A stretch of DNA of 64,000 nucleotides, from assembly GCA_951799445.1 (NCBI GenBank), contig OX637288.1, positions 6,140,501 to 6,204,500 of the forward strand. The letters are read 5' to 3'. Below the pieces are notes generated by a model. That model was given only the letters and a program-made list of their open reading frames with translations, was not told where the DNA came from and ran no database searches. Shown in pieces: positions 24,952 through 34,924 of this stretch; position 1 is the first letter of the stretch; each line of letters starts with the position of its first letter. Position numbers and translations under genes: made by a program. This DNA is from Pseudisothecium myosuroides (taxonomy: Eukaryota; Streptophyta; Bryopsida; Hypnales; Lembophyllaceae).

Positions 24952-25456
24952 GGTGATTGCAAAAAACACTTGTCCTATTTCTTGTCCCCTTGCCCTTGGA
25001 CAAATGTTTTTTTGCTCATAACTTTTGCATTGTTTGTCCGTTTGGCATGAAATTTGGAATGAAGGTAGATGCAATAGTTTTAGACACTAATTAAAATTTT
25101 TAATTTATTTAAAATAAAATAAAAAAAATTTAACCTGTCCTTGATTGGGTGTCTATCTTGGCCAATTTTTTTGAGGGGGGTAATCCTCTTTTTTACCCAA
25201 AAATGTGAATTTGAAGCCACAATTAGACATGTTGGAGGTCTACTAACAATGCAAGGGTTGACAATGAATTTTTATTTAAATAGCAACATTTTGGTTGCAC
25301 ACATGGTTTAGAGCTGCAGGCGCCCTGAATCAATGTTTTAGATTTGTCGGGGCGCTGCTAACACATAATATTGGTAGTACTGCATAGTGTTGCCAATTCT
25401 ATGGCCAGAAATAGCGTTTTTGATGGAAAAACATGAAGTGTTTCTTGCAACTACCC
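24952..25456. mobile_element. Candidate fold-back family MITE, ~505 bp
   Basis: It is bounded by GGTGATTGCAAAAAACACTTG on the left and the reverse form GTGTTTCTTGCAACTACCC on the right, the same terminal motif as the elements at 27,679-30,139. Internal arm pairing is weak, so this may be a deletion derivative or two unrelated ends. Confidence 0.5.
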
Positions 25457-26880
25457 ATCTTCATTTGATATTTATAATAACCTAAACACAAACCGTAGCC
25501 TTTATCTACTAATGCGGAAGAACAAATTAAACACGGCATAAAATTCAACAACATAATGGGGGCCATTGTAGAATCCAACCCTACAATCAATTGGGCTTTG
25601 TTAGCACACTATACAAAAGCCAATGGTTTATTTGCTCAACAATTCCACGAAAGTATGACACTAGTCTAATCAACTAGTAATGGAGGAGAATGGTCTTATT
25701 TGTTTCCAAAGAACCCTCTTGCAACTTCTATTCTTCTACAAACTATGCAAGGGATCTACAATGCTAGACATTCCTAAACAACAAGAAACCAGTCTAACCA
25801 AATAAGAGCACGCCTATAAAATCTTGCACTAACTCAAAAGATTGGTTATTTACATTATTCCCTACCATGAGCCGCCAGTTTTCAATTAACACACATAAAA
25901 AATGGATCTAAAACCGACAACATCATCTACATCTATGTTCAATCAACATCAACCACTTCTATACAAATACAGAAATAGATATAGGATTAAGCTACACAAT
26001 GGCCATTATTCACAATTGCGTGACACACCTTCACAATTGTGTGACACATCTTCCAGCATTTTTTGAACAAAGTAGAAATCCTTGAAGCATTCATAAAACA
26101 AAATAGAAATCCGTTGTGCGGCACGCCAAATCCAAAAATGCAACCCTAACTCATCAGAAACGTAGAATCTAGGCTAAAGTGAACTCAACGTCATTCAAAA
26201 TTAGTTCATCTACCGCTTCTCATCCATTGTTAGTACAATTTTTTGTCTCTAGTGCACATAGGATCCAGCCCCTTGGATATTTAATATGCCAAACTTATTT
26301 TAGTTTTTAAAAATTTAGATTTTTTGGATCTTTTTGGAAAGGCTACTGTAGAAGAAAAAAAAATTGTATTATCCCCTACCCTTCATTATTTATAACTTGA
26401 AATACCTCAGTTTAGCAATGCTAATTTACTTCTAAAAATTGTCTAAAATTTAGGTCAAGGTAATTAAAATCTCACTTCATCTGATTGCACGTTAACAATA
26501 GTACAACGTATTGTTAACAAAAAATAGAAGTACACCCTTCAAGTTGAACCCATAGTTGCTTCCTAATTAATTTGCATTTGTTCCCTAAACTCCACATTGT
26601 AGTCGACGTATTCCTAATTTGCATTTGTCTTGAAACTACACCTGAGGTCACCTTTAAAATCCGTAGTCGCCCTAATTTTTAAACCTGTAATCACCTTTAA
26701 TTCTAATTACATGGTTGCCTCAATCGCACCTATACATACTTCTACCCACAGTCACCTATGTTGACATGGTTTTGACTTTTTGTGTCACTCTTGAGAGATG
26801 TCCAGCCACATTGAACTAAATCCATTAACCACGGGATAAAAAATTTATAAATCCAAAAACCTAATTTTACAAAAATTATT
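25457..26880. other. AT-rich DNA, no gene
   Basis: No coding signature. A short phrase CACAATTG(C/T)GTGACACA is repeated at about 26,010-26,045. Confidence 0.5.
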
Positions 26881-26899
26881 ACACATATTCGACACTTGT

Positions 26900-27660
26900 C
26901 TAATACAATATGCAACATTAGATGTTCAATACGACATCTACCATGGGTTTTTTGTCAAACAAGACAACCCTACATAGGACGCGTGCAACTACTTGGCTAC
27001 ATTGCCATTATTTGCTCAAGCCATTCCAGAACCTATTAGGAGACAAGCCCTTTATCACAAAAATGGTCGTAACTACTAAATTACAAGAAGCTATGGCATT
27101 TCAAATCTATTGTCACCTACTAGACAATGTTTTCCACAACAAAGATTATATATATCTACGTAACCAGATGCAAGGAACTGCATTATACATGAATTGGAAC
27201 ATCAATGAGAAGGTGACTCTCATTCAGAATCATCAAACCTATAAAATTGCCTTAGTTAGTCTCCAAGCAGTGGACAATGGAGGCCGTCATCTTGATCATT
27301 GTCATTTAATTGTCATCCATGATGAAGAGAAAGAAAATTCAAATTTAATAACCTTATAACATTCCTTTCTGGGACGTCCGTAGAATATTTATTAGAAGAA
27401 TTCTACAAACAATATAATTTTATCTATGGCAACACACCACCGACAGTTCAATCACTCGAAAGGTGAATCTAATGTTCAGTTCCTTGGATCAATACGCGTA
27501 GTACAAGGTTGAGAGACAACCAATAAGAATCCAAACTAGGATCTAACATCAATGCAAACCAAAAGGGCCAACCAAGATCAACTTTGGAGGCGTGTGCCCC
27601 GGCAAAGTAGAGGTAGTGGTAGGGGACAAGCCCACTCTGCCCCTTTGCAAATGACATATA
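26900..27660 (+). pseudogene. Decayed coding remnant, probably a retroelement gag-like protein
   Basis: An open frame from 26922 to 27359 and segments in neighbouring frames carry protein-like text: ATLPLFAQAIPEPIRRQALY, QAMAF-like and NQMQGTALYMNW stretches, then LEEFYKQYNFIYGNTPPTVQ and a basic tail with RQSRGSGRGQAHS. Frameshifts and stops separate them. The order (helical body, then Arg/Gly-rich tail) suggests a gag-like protein, but I do not recognise the family. It ends against the fold-back element at 27,679. Confidence 0.4.
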
Positions 27661-27678
27661 TCCAATCGGAACTTAGTC

Positions 27679-28712
27679 GGGTGATTGTAAGAAACACCTG
27701 CTGATTTTGTGATGTTTCATAGTTTTCATGCTTTTGGGGGGGGAGTATTTTAAAATTTGAAAAACAATTTTTAAACAATATTAAAATTATGGCCAAAGTA
27801 TAGACCTTTAAGATGAATGTAACTACTGAAGGAAAAGCATAGAAAAATTCTCTAAGTAGGAGAACTAGAAAAATGCCAAATCTATAAATATAGATATTTT
27901 GATTTTTTAATTTGTATAAAAAGGAAAAAAAATTAAATAAAAAAATAAAAAAATAAGATATTTGTAACAACTCTAGAATGAATGCAAAAAACACCTGTAG
28001 TATTTTGCGTCACACCTTGTGTGATGATTTGTTTTTTGGCCATAAGTTTCGCAATTTGGCTCCAAATGATTTAAGATTTATAGGCCCATTTATAGGTAAG
28101 GTACTCATGACTATTATACACCTTGCCTAATTCTTTTGTAATTTTCAAAAATATTTTATTTTCCGAAAATAGCCCCCAATTTTATGTCACACTTGCCAAT
28201 TTGGAGGTTTTTAGTACTATTTAGTACTCAAAAAGATGAAATTCGAGCTGGAATTTAGAAGGAATGGTCTTCTAATAGACTTGTAGCTATTATCTAAAGG
28301 AATTCTAAAATTAATTAATTGTATGTAGTGTAGAAGTCTACAAAGTGCTCTTCTTTCTACTTGCATTTTGTAACATATAAAATATTATTTTGGAGGTTTA
28401 TTGGGTGAATGACCATCTCTATAGAATTCTTAACAATGGGAAATTTTCATTTTATGTATTTAATTTTTTTTTCCTATTTTTAACTAATTAAAATATCAAA
28501 GTATCCAATTTCTTGAGATTTGGCACTTTTCTAGTTCCCTTGCTTAGAGAAGTTTTCTATGCATTTTCTTTGGTGGTTACCTTCATCTTAAGAGTGTATA
28601 CATTAGCCATATTTTATAATTTAAAAAAAAATTAATTTTAGAATATTCCAGGAAAGAAAAGCATGAGTACTATAAAACGCGACAAAATCGGCAAGTGTTT
28701 CTTGCATTCACC
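27679..28712. mobile_element. Fold-back element A, long inverted arms of ~290 bp
   Basis: The left arm 27,679-27,970 (GGGTGATTGTAAGAAACACC...) is the diverged reverse complement of 28,425-28,712 (...GTGTTTCTTGCATTCACC). Matching internal landmarks include GAAAAGCATAGAAAAATTCT versus AGAAGTTTTCTATGCATTTTC. The spacer is occupied by the left arm of element B. Confidence 0.75.
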
Positions 28713-30139
28713 ATCTATGAAGATGGTCATTTACCAAAGAACGCCAAAATAATATTATACATGTTTTGAAAGAACCTTACTTTGTGGACTTCCTATTTTG
28801 TGGATAAAATTCATTATTTTTAGAATTACCTTGGAAAATAGCTATAAGTCTACTAGATGACCATCTTCTTTAAATTTTGGCTCCAAATTTGTTTTTGGGG
28901 GTACTAAATAGTTCTAAGAAATCTCAAATTGGCAAGTGTGACATAAAATTGGGGGCTATTTTTGGATAATAACACATTTTTGAAAGTTGGGAAAAAAATA
29001 GCTTAGGTGTATACACGGGGGAGTCACTAGCTTAGAAGTTTAGTATACACGTGAGATCGGGGGGTATTTTATGGGGGGCTATTTTGATAATATTTTATAA
29101 TTTAATATACCCTATTATTAAAAATAATTCTAAATTGGCATTTATTATAGCACCCTATGTTTTTTATAATGCACTTTTGAATCCAATTTTTTGGTCCCTA
29201 TATTAGATTTAAAAATTAGAACTAATAGGTGTTGTATGACTTTCTTTTCCTATTGTTGTTTTTTATCCTTTTTTTCTTTATTCTTTTGTCACTCCTTCTT
29301 CAAACCATTTTTTTATGGTTACTAAAAACTAAAGTAATTTATGTTTAAACAATGTACTATGGCCAAACAAATACATTCAAAGACTGTAAACAATGCATTC
29401 TAATTGTGTCAAACAACTTACTACTAATCATCTACAATATATTTTAATGAATACAATGAGTGCAAGTAATCAACAAAGAAAAAATGACATTGCATTACAA
29501 TATAATAAACAAGTATAAACCACCAAGCTCTTACACACCTAATAATGATAGACCACCAAGCTCTTTTATACCTTTCTACTATTTGGAATGAACAAATAAG
29601 AGTACATTAAAGCAAAATTTATGATAGATTCTTCAGATTCTAAGTGACTTCAAAGGACTCTACAGATACTTCTAGAGGCAACTAGAGCCCCTCATCCAAG
29701 GTTCATAGATAATTTGGGACAAATAATGTGTCATTTTTTGTCCATCTTTTCTTTAAGGACATTAAATATTCACTCTATAAAATTATTTTCCCCCACATAT
29801 TATTTCCCCCCTATATTTTTTCTACATAAAATCTAATACATGGTATTAAACATAACCCTATATTAGTTATAATACCCTACATTTAATTTTACACACTCTA
29901 TATTAGATATAATTTTTTTATAAATTTTAGGTAGAATAAATATATAGTACCCTATATTAGATCTCACGTGTTTTCTAAAATGCACACTAAGTGACCTCCC
30001 TGGGGGTGTATAATAGTCATAAGCACCTCACCTATGAAGTTTGAGTCATTTAGAGCCAAAATACAAAAGTTATGGCCAAAAAACAAATCAACACATATAG
30101 TGTGACAAAAAATAATACAAGTATTTCTTGCAATCACCC
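27980..30139. mobile_element. Fold-back element B, interleaved with A
   Basis: The left arm 27,980-28,425 pairs with two right-hand blocks: 29,985-30,139 (ending TTTCTTGCAATCACCC) complements 27,980-28,130, and about 28,713-28,985 complements 28,160-28,425. The right blocks are separated by a ~1-kb insertion (element C). No coding sequence. Confidence 0.7.
29046..29973. mobile_element. Candidate insertion C inside the right arm of B
   Basis: ACACGTGAGATC near 29,047 is matched by its reverse complement GATCTCACGTGT near 29,962-29,973. The insert separates the two halves of B's right arm and contains several ACCCTATATTAG-like phrases. The short TIR makes the exact limits tentative. Confidence 0.4.
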
Positions 30140-30477
30140 AGTGAACCAAGCCAAAAACCTAGAAAGTTTGCCCCACCAAATCGACCACTACTAGAAGGAG
30201 TTCAAATTTTGCCCTCACTGATGTCAATAGAATGCCATCAACATTTGAAACGCCCATCCCAAACCACAAAAAGTTTATTGCTTATTATAGAAAATTTTGG
30301 AATGATCATATGTACTACTTTGTTTGAATAAAGGAGTTGTTTGCATTAGGAAAAAATTTGGGCTTGCAGAAGGCTACAAGACTATATGGCAGTAACTAGT
30401 GCAATTACAACAAAATTTAAAAAAAATAAGGAATCTGTTGTGGCACTACTAGTGCCACATGAAATTGGCGATTTCAA

Positions 30478-30582
30478 AAAAAAAATAAAAAAAAATATAT
30501 ATATATATATATATTTTCTTTTTTTCTTTTTTTTCTTTTTTTTTCTTTTTTTCTTTTTTTCTTTTTTCTTTTTTCTAGATAC
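30478..30582. repeat. Low-complexity (A)n-(TA)n-(CTTTTTT)n tract
   Basis: An A-rich stretch passes through alternating TA into a long T-rich CTTTTTT tract; it is self-complementary and microsatellite-like. Confidence 0.85.
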
Positions 30583-31504
30583 TTTATTTGAGTACTAGAC
30601 ACATGTTATAAATTATGAGTTGAAACTCGAAAACTTGTCTATTGCATGAGTAATATTAAGTATAGGAGCCTAGGGATTCTTAAGCCCTTATGCCCTTGAA
30701 TTTGGAGAAGTTTGACTTGATTTTAGATCAAAAATTCCCACCCTCCCGCCCTGTGATGACTCTGAATTATATTGCCAAAAGATAAATCACATTACGATAA
30801 TACCGGTATGTCTATTTAGCTTCTTTAGAGGATATTTAATCCCATATGGGAAGTTGTACAGGCATTCTATTATTGTCTGGATTTGGCTAAAATATCCTAT
30901 TGATTTGATATGCCCATTGGGTTGTGAAACCACTGTAATTAAACTGACAGGTTAATTGGCAGTTAAACTGAGGAACAACAATTAGTCATGGTGCTATGCT
31001 GATTTGGACTTGCCAGTGCATTGGTGAATAATGGAAGAAGATACAATGTGTAAAAACGGAGGCCACATTAATTTAGTATTAAAGTTTTGTTGGCCTTCCG
31101 GCTGTTTTTGGCCAATAATGGCTGAAATCGGAATTGGGAGCATTTCATCTAGATGATCAGTATCGACTTAAGACTGCCAGGGACTTGCTACAAAGAATAT
31201 CGCCTAGCGATTGTTACTGAGTCGTATCCAAAAATACATTGTTTAGCTTTTCACAAAAGGCTTCCTTATTCTTCCTTTGTTGCGGATATGCTGGAGCTCT
31301 ATTAGCTTGATCACTGATTGATAGCAATAGTAACTTCCACACATTGGGTGTGCTTGAGAGGTTTGGGAATAGTGGAACTCTGATTTGAAGCTTCTAAGCT
31401 GTCCATATGGCTGCTTCTTCTACCCAAAATAACTCTGCAAATACTCAGGTTGTTGGTCATTCGAGGTTGTTGTGGATTAACGTATTTGATGTTTTTTGTC
31501 TTAT

Positions 31505-31640
31505 ATTTTGACATGCGAAAACGATAACAAGTGGTGTAGGCTGTAGACACCTCGCATACACTTTCTAACTGACTTAGTGTTTGTTGGACTGTATGGGTGC
31601 AGGTGAGGTCTATACCCTCATGAAGATCTATTGGACTTTA
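31505..31640. repeat. Dispersed repeat, partner of 59,030-59,165
   Basis: Shares with the partner, in the same order and spacing, GATAACAAGT, AGACACCTCGCATAC, CTAAC, TGGGTGCAGGTGAGGT and CTCATGAA, while bases between the blocks differ. No ORF. Confidence 0.7.
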
Positions 31641-32433
31641 GGCAAATATGTGTATCCTAGTAAAAATATCATGCTGGCTCTGTGTTGTACAAATCCTTGC
31701 ATTATACAATATTGAGAGAAGTCATTTTTCTTGGTTCTTTTCTATCCTGAAAGAGAAATAAGTAACTTTGCTTTGTCATTTTTTATAAGATTTAGAAAGT
31801 GGCTAAAAGTGATTTTTAACACTATGAATGGATGTTTTTGCCTTGCAAAGTCCAGTAGAAAGAGTCATAGTCTCTGAAAACTATGTCTAAATTTTGCCTT
31901 GGTAAAAAGAATAGTACATGGTTGGTTGGTGAAAATTATGTTTTATGTCTATATCTGCCTTGCAATATCAGCACATGGATACTTGACAAATTGCGATTAT
32001 TATGTCTATGTTTGTTTGATAAGCTCTAAACAAAATATAAGCACGAGGGATTGGGTATCAATTGTGCATTGACACAAATTAGACAAGTAAAGTAAACTGA
32101 GTTTGTTCCTGAGCAGTAGGCTAATTAGCGTGGAAAAGCTTCGATGAGCGCCCAGTTCTTGGGGTGTTCCAGTAATCTTCTTTTTTCTAGATTTATAATT
32201 CAAGCTTTTATCCTTGCATAGATGCTCAAATATGCTTCTAGTATACCTACATATTTTATATATATGTGTGATGTTATAGAACTCATAAACTTGTAACTAA
32301 AATTTATAGAACTGTGCAAATTTGTACAACAGGCTTACAATGTATCCAAAAGTGCCGAACCGTCCATTTCCCCCCCCTGCCAGCCTAAAAAATTGAGAGC
32401 CATTGATTTATTAAAAAAAAATCCTCCTCCGTC

Positions 32434-32630
32434 CCCCCCCCCCGTCGTTGATCTTGAAAAACAATTATGGATATAGATACGAGTATGGTACAGATACGGA
32501 TATGGTATAGGTATGGATACAAATACAGATACAGATATGGATATGGATATGGTACATGTATGGATACGGACACTGTATATATATGGATATGGTACAGATA
32601 TGGTACAAGTACGAGATAGGGTAAGGGAGG
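32434..32630. repeat. Degenerate hexanucleotide repeat (GGATAY/GATACR) with a C-run
   Basis: After a C-rich run (32,434-32,442) come about 150 bp of irregular GATATG/GATACG/GGTACA units. Its open frames, rich in Tyr, Pro and Ser, come from the repeat and are not genes. Confidence 0.8.
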
Positions 32631-32711
32631 GATATCCCATATCAAATGCCACCCTCACCCCCACCTGAAAATTACAAAGAGGTGGGATGGGGGAGGGGAG
32701 ACAAAAATAAT

Positions 32712-33078
32712 TTAACCCCTAAAAGACCAAGGTGCGTTTTTTGGCAACATAGCAATTTTGGGCAGCTCACTACGAATGGAGTTTTTATTTTTTTTCTTTG
32801 AAAATTTCACACAATATGTGCCCGAGGAGTAGCTTTAAGGCCCAACAATTTTCATAACTTTTGACTTCATGGTTAAAAAGTTATTGCATGATATGTGATT
32901 TTCATTGCTCGGCGGGCAGCCCAGGCAGCCCAAAAAACTTCTTTAAAAATCACTTTTTAAAAAAATAAAAATTTGAAATTGGTTCTTTAGGTTTATATCT
33001 ACGCGGGAAGCTTTGAATCATTCCATTTGGATTAACGAGTCAAAAGTTATGAGGAGTTTTAGTTTGGTAGGTATGGCT
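32712..33078 (+). mobile_element. TTAACCCC-family TIR element, left part only
   Basis: Begins TTTAACCCCTAAAAGACC and matches the reverse of 24,080-24,460 through ATGAGGAG-TTTTAGTTTG; homology stops near 33,078. Shared landmarks are GGGCAGCTCACTACGA, GAGGAGTAGCTTTAAGGCCC and the GGCGGGCAGCCC block. Confidence 0.7.
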
Positions 33079-33508
33079 TTCATAGGCAGGCTAATTAAAT
33101 CCCTAATTATTATTTGTTGGATACATGACATGGGACCAAAGGTCCATTCCCATCTGGCCTTATGGGGGCATTAAATCAGCTGGAAATTGTCGAGCGTTCC
33201 CACCAAAGTGCTCAAATATCTACCGAACCTACATGGCAGCTGAGGTAACATCGAGCTAAAAGCGACCCTACGACCATTTATCACTTTTGTATCGTTGGCC
33301 CACCAGTGTGAAAATAGTCCGTAATAAAAACTTTGAAATCTTCTGATAATGAAGATTCTAGCTACTGACAACCGCTCTTATCAACATGCCTGGTCGACAG
33401 CCCATTACATAAGAACAATGACTACCTAAGGCTGAAATTAGCAAGACCAAACTAGGAAGAATCAAAAGTATTGATATTTTTGGGCAATCACTTTTTACAA
33501 GTGGTTCA

Positions 33509-33580
33509 CACTCACACCAATGGTGACTTACAATTCTACACCACTTTACATAAATTTGTAAGTCACCATTGGTGTGAGTG
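33509..33580. repeat. Perfect 25-bp inverted repeat with 22-nt loop
   Basis: 33,509-33,533 (CACTCACACCAATGGTGACT..) and 33,556-33,580 are exact reverse complements. Outside it, GGCAATC.CTTT.TACAAGTGG occurs on both sides in direct orientation (33,483-33,504 and 33,591-33,614). Confidence 0.9.
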
Positions 33581-33644
33581 GGAGTGTTTAGGCAATCTCT
33601 TTATACAAGTGGGGTGATGGGAAGTAAAACAATCTATGTAGTTT

Positions 33645-33900
33645 ATGTAAACTAGGAATAGGAGATGCTCAACCGCTCATACCTAGTTAAGTAAAACGCA
33701 GGAATTGTGTTAAATGTAGAACTTCAAACCTCATATAGGCATAGTAGAATAACTTTTTTCAAAAAACTTTGAACTAAGAAAAATGGTTAAATCAAGCTAA
33801 TTTTCATCTCCAAAAATTCATTTAAGATTCCAAGACTCCTATCAAAAGTTAGGGCCAAAATGCAAAGAGGGGTTGGGAAGAACATTTTCTTTGACTTTGT
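33645..33900. repeat. Inverted repeat arm (partner 39,985-40,235)
   Basis: About 255 bp matches the reverse complement of 39,985-40,235. Shared landmarks include AACCTCATATAGGCATAGTAGAATAAC versus GTTATTCTACTATGCCTACATG, and AGGAATTGTGT. The arms lie 6.1 kb apart and flank the 589-codon ORF. Confidence 0.8.
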
Positions 33901-34642
33901 ACAAGAAGAAGTGCAATTCAATTCATTATCTGATCCACAAAGTGCACTTATTTGGAATCTTTAATTTTAGGAAGAGGAGACTTATTACCAAGGTACTTTG
34001 TCAAAAATGATCTAATTTATAAACCAATAGATACATTCTTCATTTCTACGGTGATGTAGGAAGTCATCCATTGGTCACTTTTGGATTGTCTAGCATTTCA
34101 GGATTAATGCAAATTGTGATTTGCAATAAATTTTTTATTTATTTAGTATTTTAGATGGAAGTGATGAGAAGAAGATTCTATTAGAAAAGGAGAGTACAAA
34201 CAAGACCAAGGCAAGAGTATTTTATAGTTTTAACCTACAAGCAAAGGGAAGGACCAAAAGAATAAATTACAATACTCAGAAGGCAAATCCAACATTCTCT
34301 GCTAAATAATTATTTAACCCTATAGGACCCTTTGTCTCCTTGGGAGATAAATGAGAGTTTGGTTTGGGTTATATGATTTCAATTTTTAATCAGGTTTATT
34401 GAAAATAGATGTCGCAAGGTAAATTTTTGGTTTTTTGTAAGTTATCTAAATCTTGGAACGGAAACCGTGATCTGGAAGCCGGATTCAAGCAGGAGGTAAC
34501 CGATAACCGGAAATGAACTAATGGAACGGAATAGATGACAATCCGGATTTTATCTGAATCTGAACCGGATTAGAGTTAGAACGGATCTGAGTTGGATCGG
34601 AATGGGTCAGGAACGGATTTGGTCATGATGACAGATCAGACT

Positions 34643-34648
34643 ATATAT
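34643..34648 (+). promoter_or_regulatory. Candidate TATA box upstream of the 589-codon ORF
   Basis: CTATATATGG at 34,641-34,650 lies 282 bp before ATG 34,925, ahead of a CT-rich leader. It is the only well-formed TATA motif in the GC-rich island upstream of the ORF. Motif only. Confidence 0.45.
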
Positions 34649-34924
34649 GGGCTGACCAATCCAGTGGCCACTCTTTTTCAATCTTCATTTGCGGAAATCT
34701 CGCTCCAGCGCGTACTTAGCCTCTCTTCCCAACGTTTTGCTTTCTTGTTTTGAGTTGGTTTGTGTGTGCGTGTTAGTGTGTTAGGGCGCGCAGCGCTTTA
34801 GTGTGTGTTGCAGGTTTAGAGGTATTCCGGTTGAGATCGGAAGAGCGAAGGTGAGAAACGGGACGTGCGGCTAGGAGAGGGAAAGGTAGCCACAGTCAGG
34901 ATCCGGTTAGCACAGTTCGTGTCC

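Larger units (their letters stand above)
33079..34640. other. Repeat-containing spacer upstream of the 589-codon ORF
   Basis: No gene seen. It holds the hairpin at 33,509-33,580 and one arm of the 33,645/40,235 inverted repeat. GC content and CCGGAT-type hexamers rise from about 34,440. Confidence 0.5.

Noticed and set aside
31505..31640. Box C/D snoRNA or miRNA precursor
   Set aside because: No proper C and D boxes and only a 6-7 bp stem, so kept only as an unexplained conserved repeat.
32335..32664. Tyr/Pro/Ser-rich minus-strand ORFs
   Set aside because: Translation of the degenerate hexanucleotide repeat.
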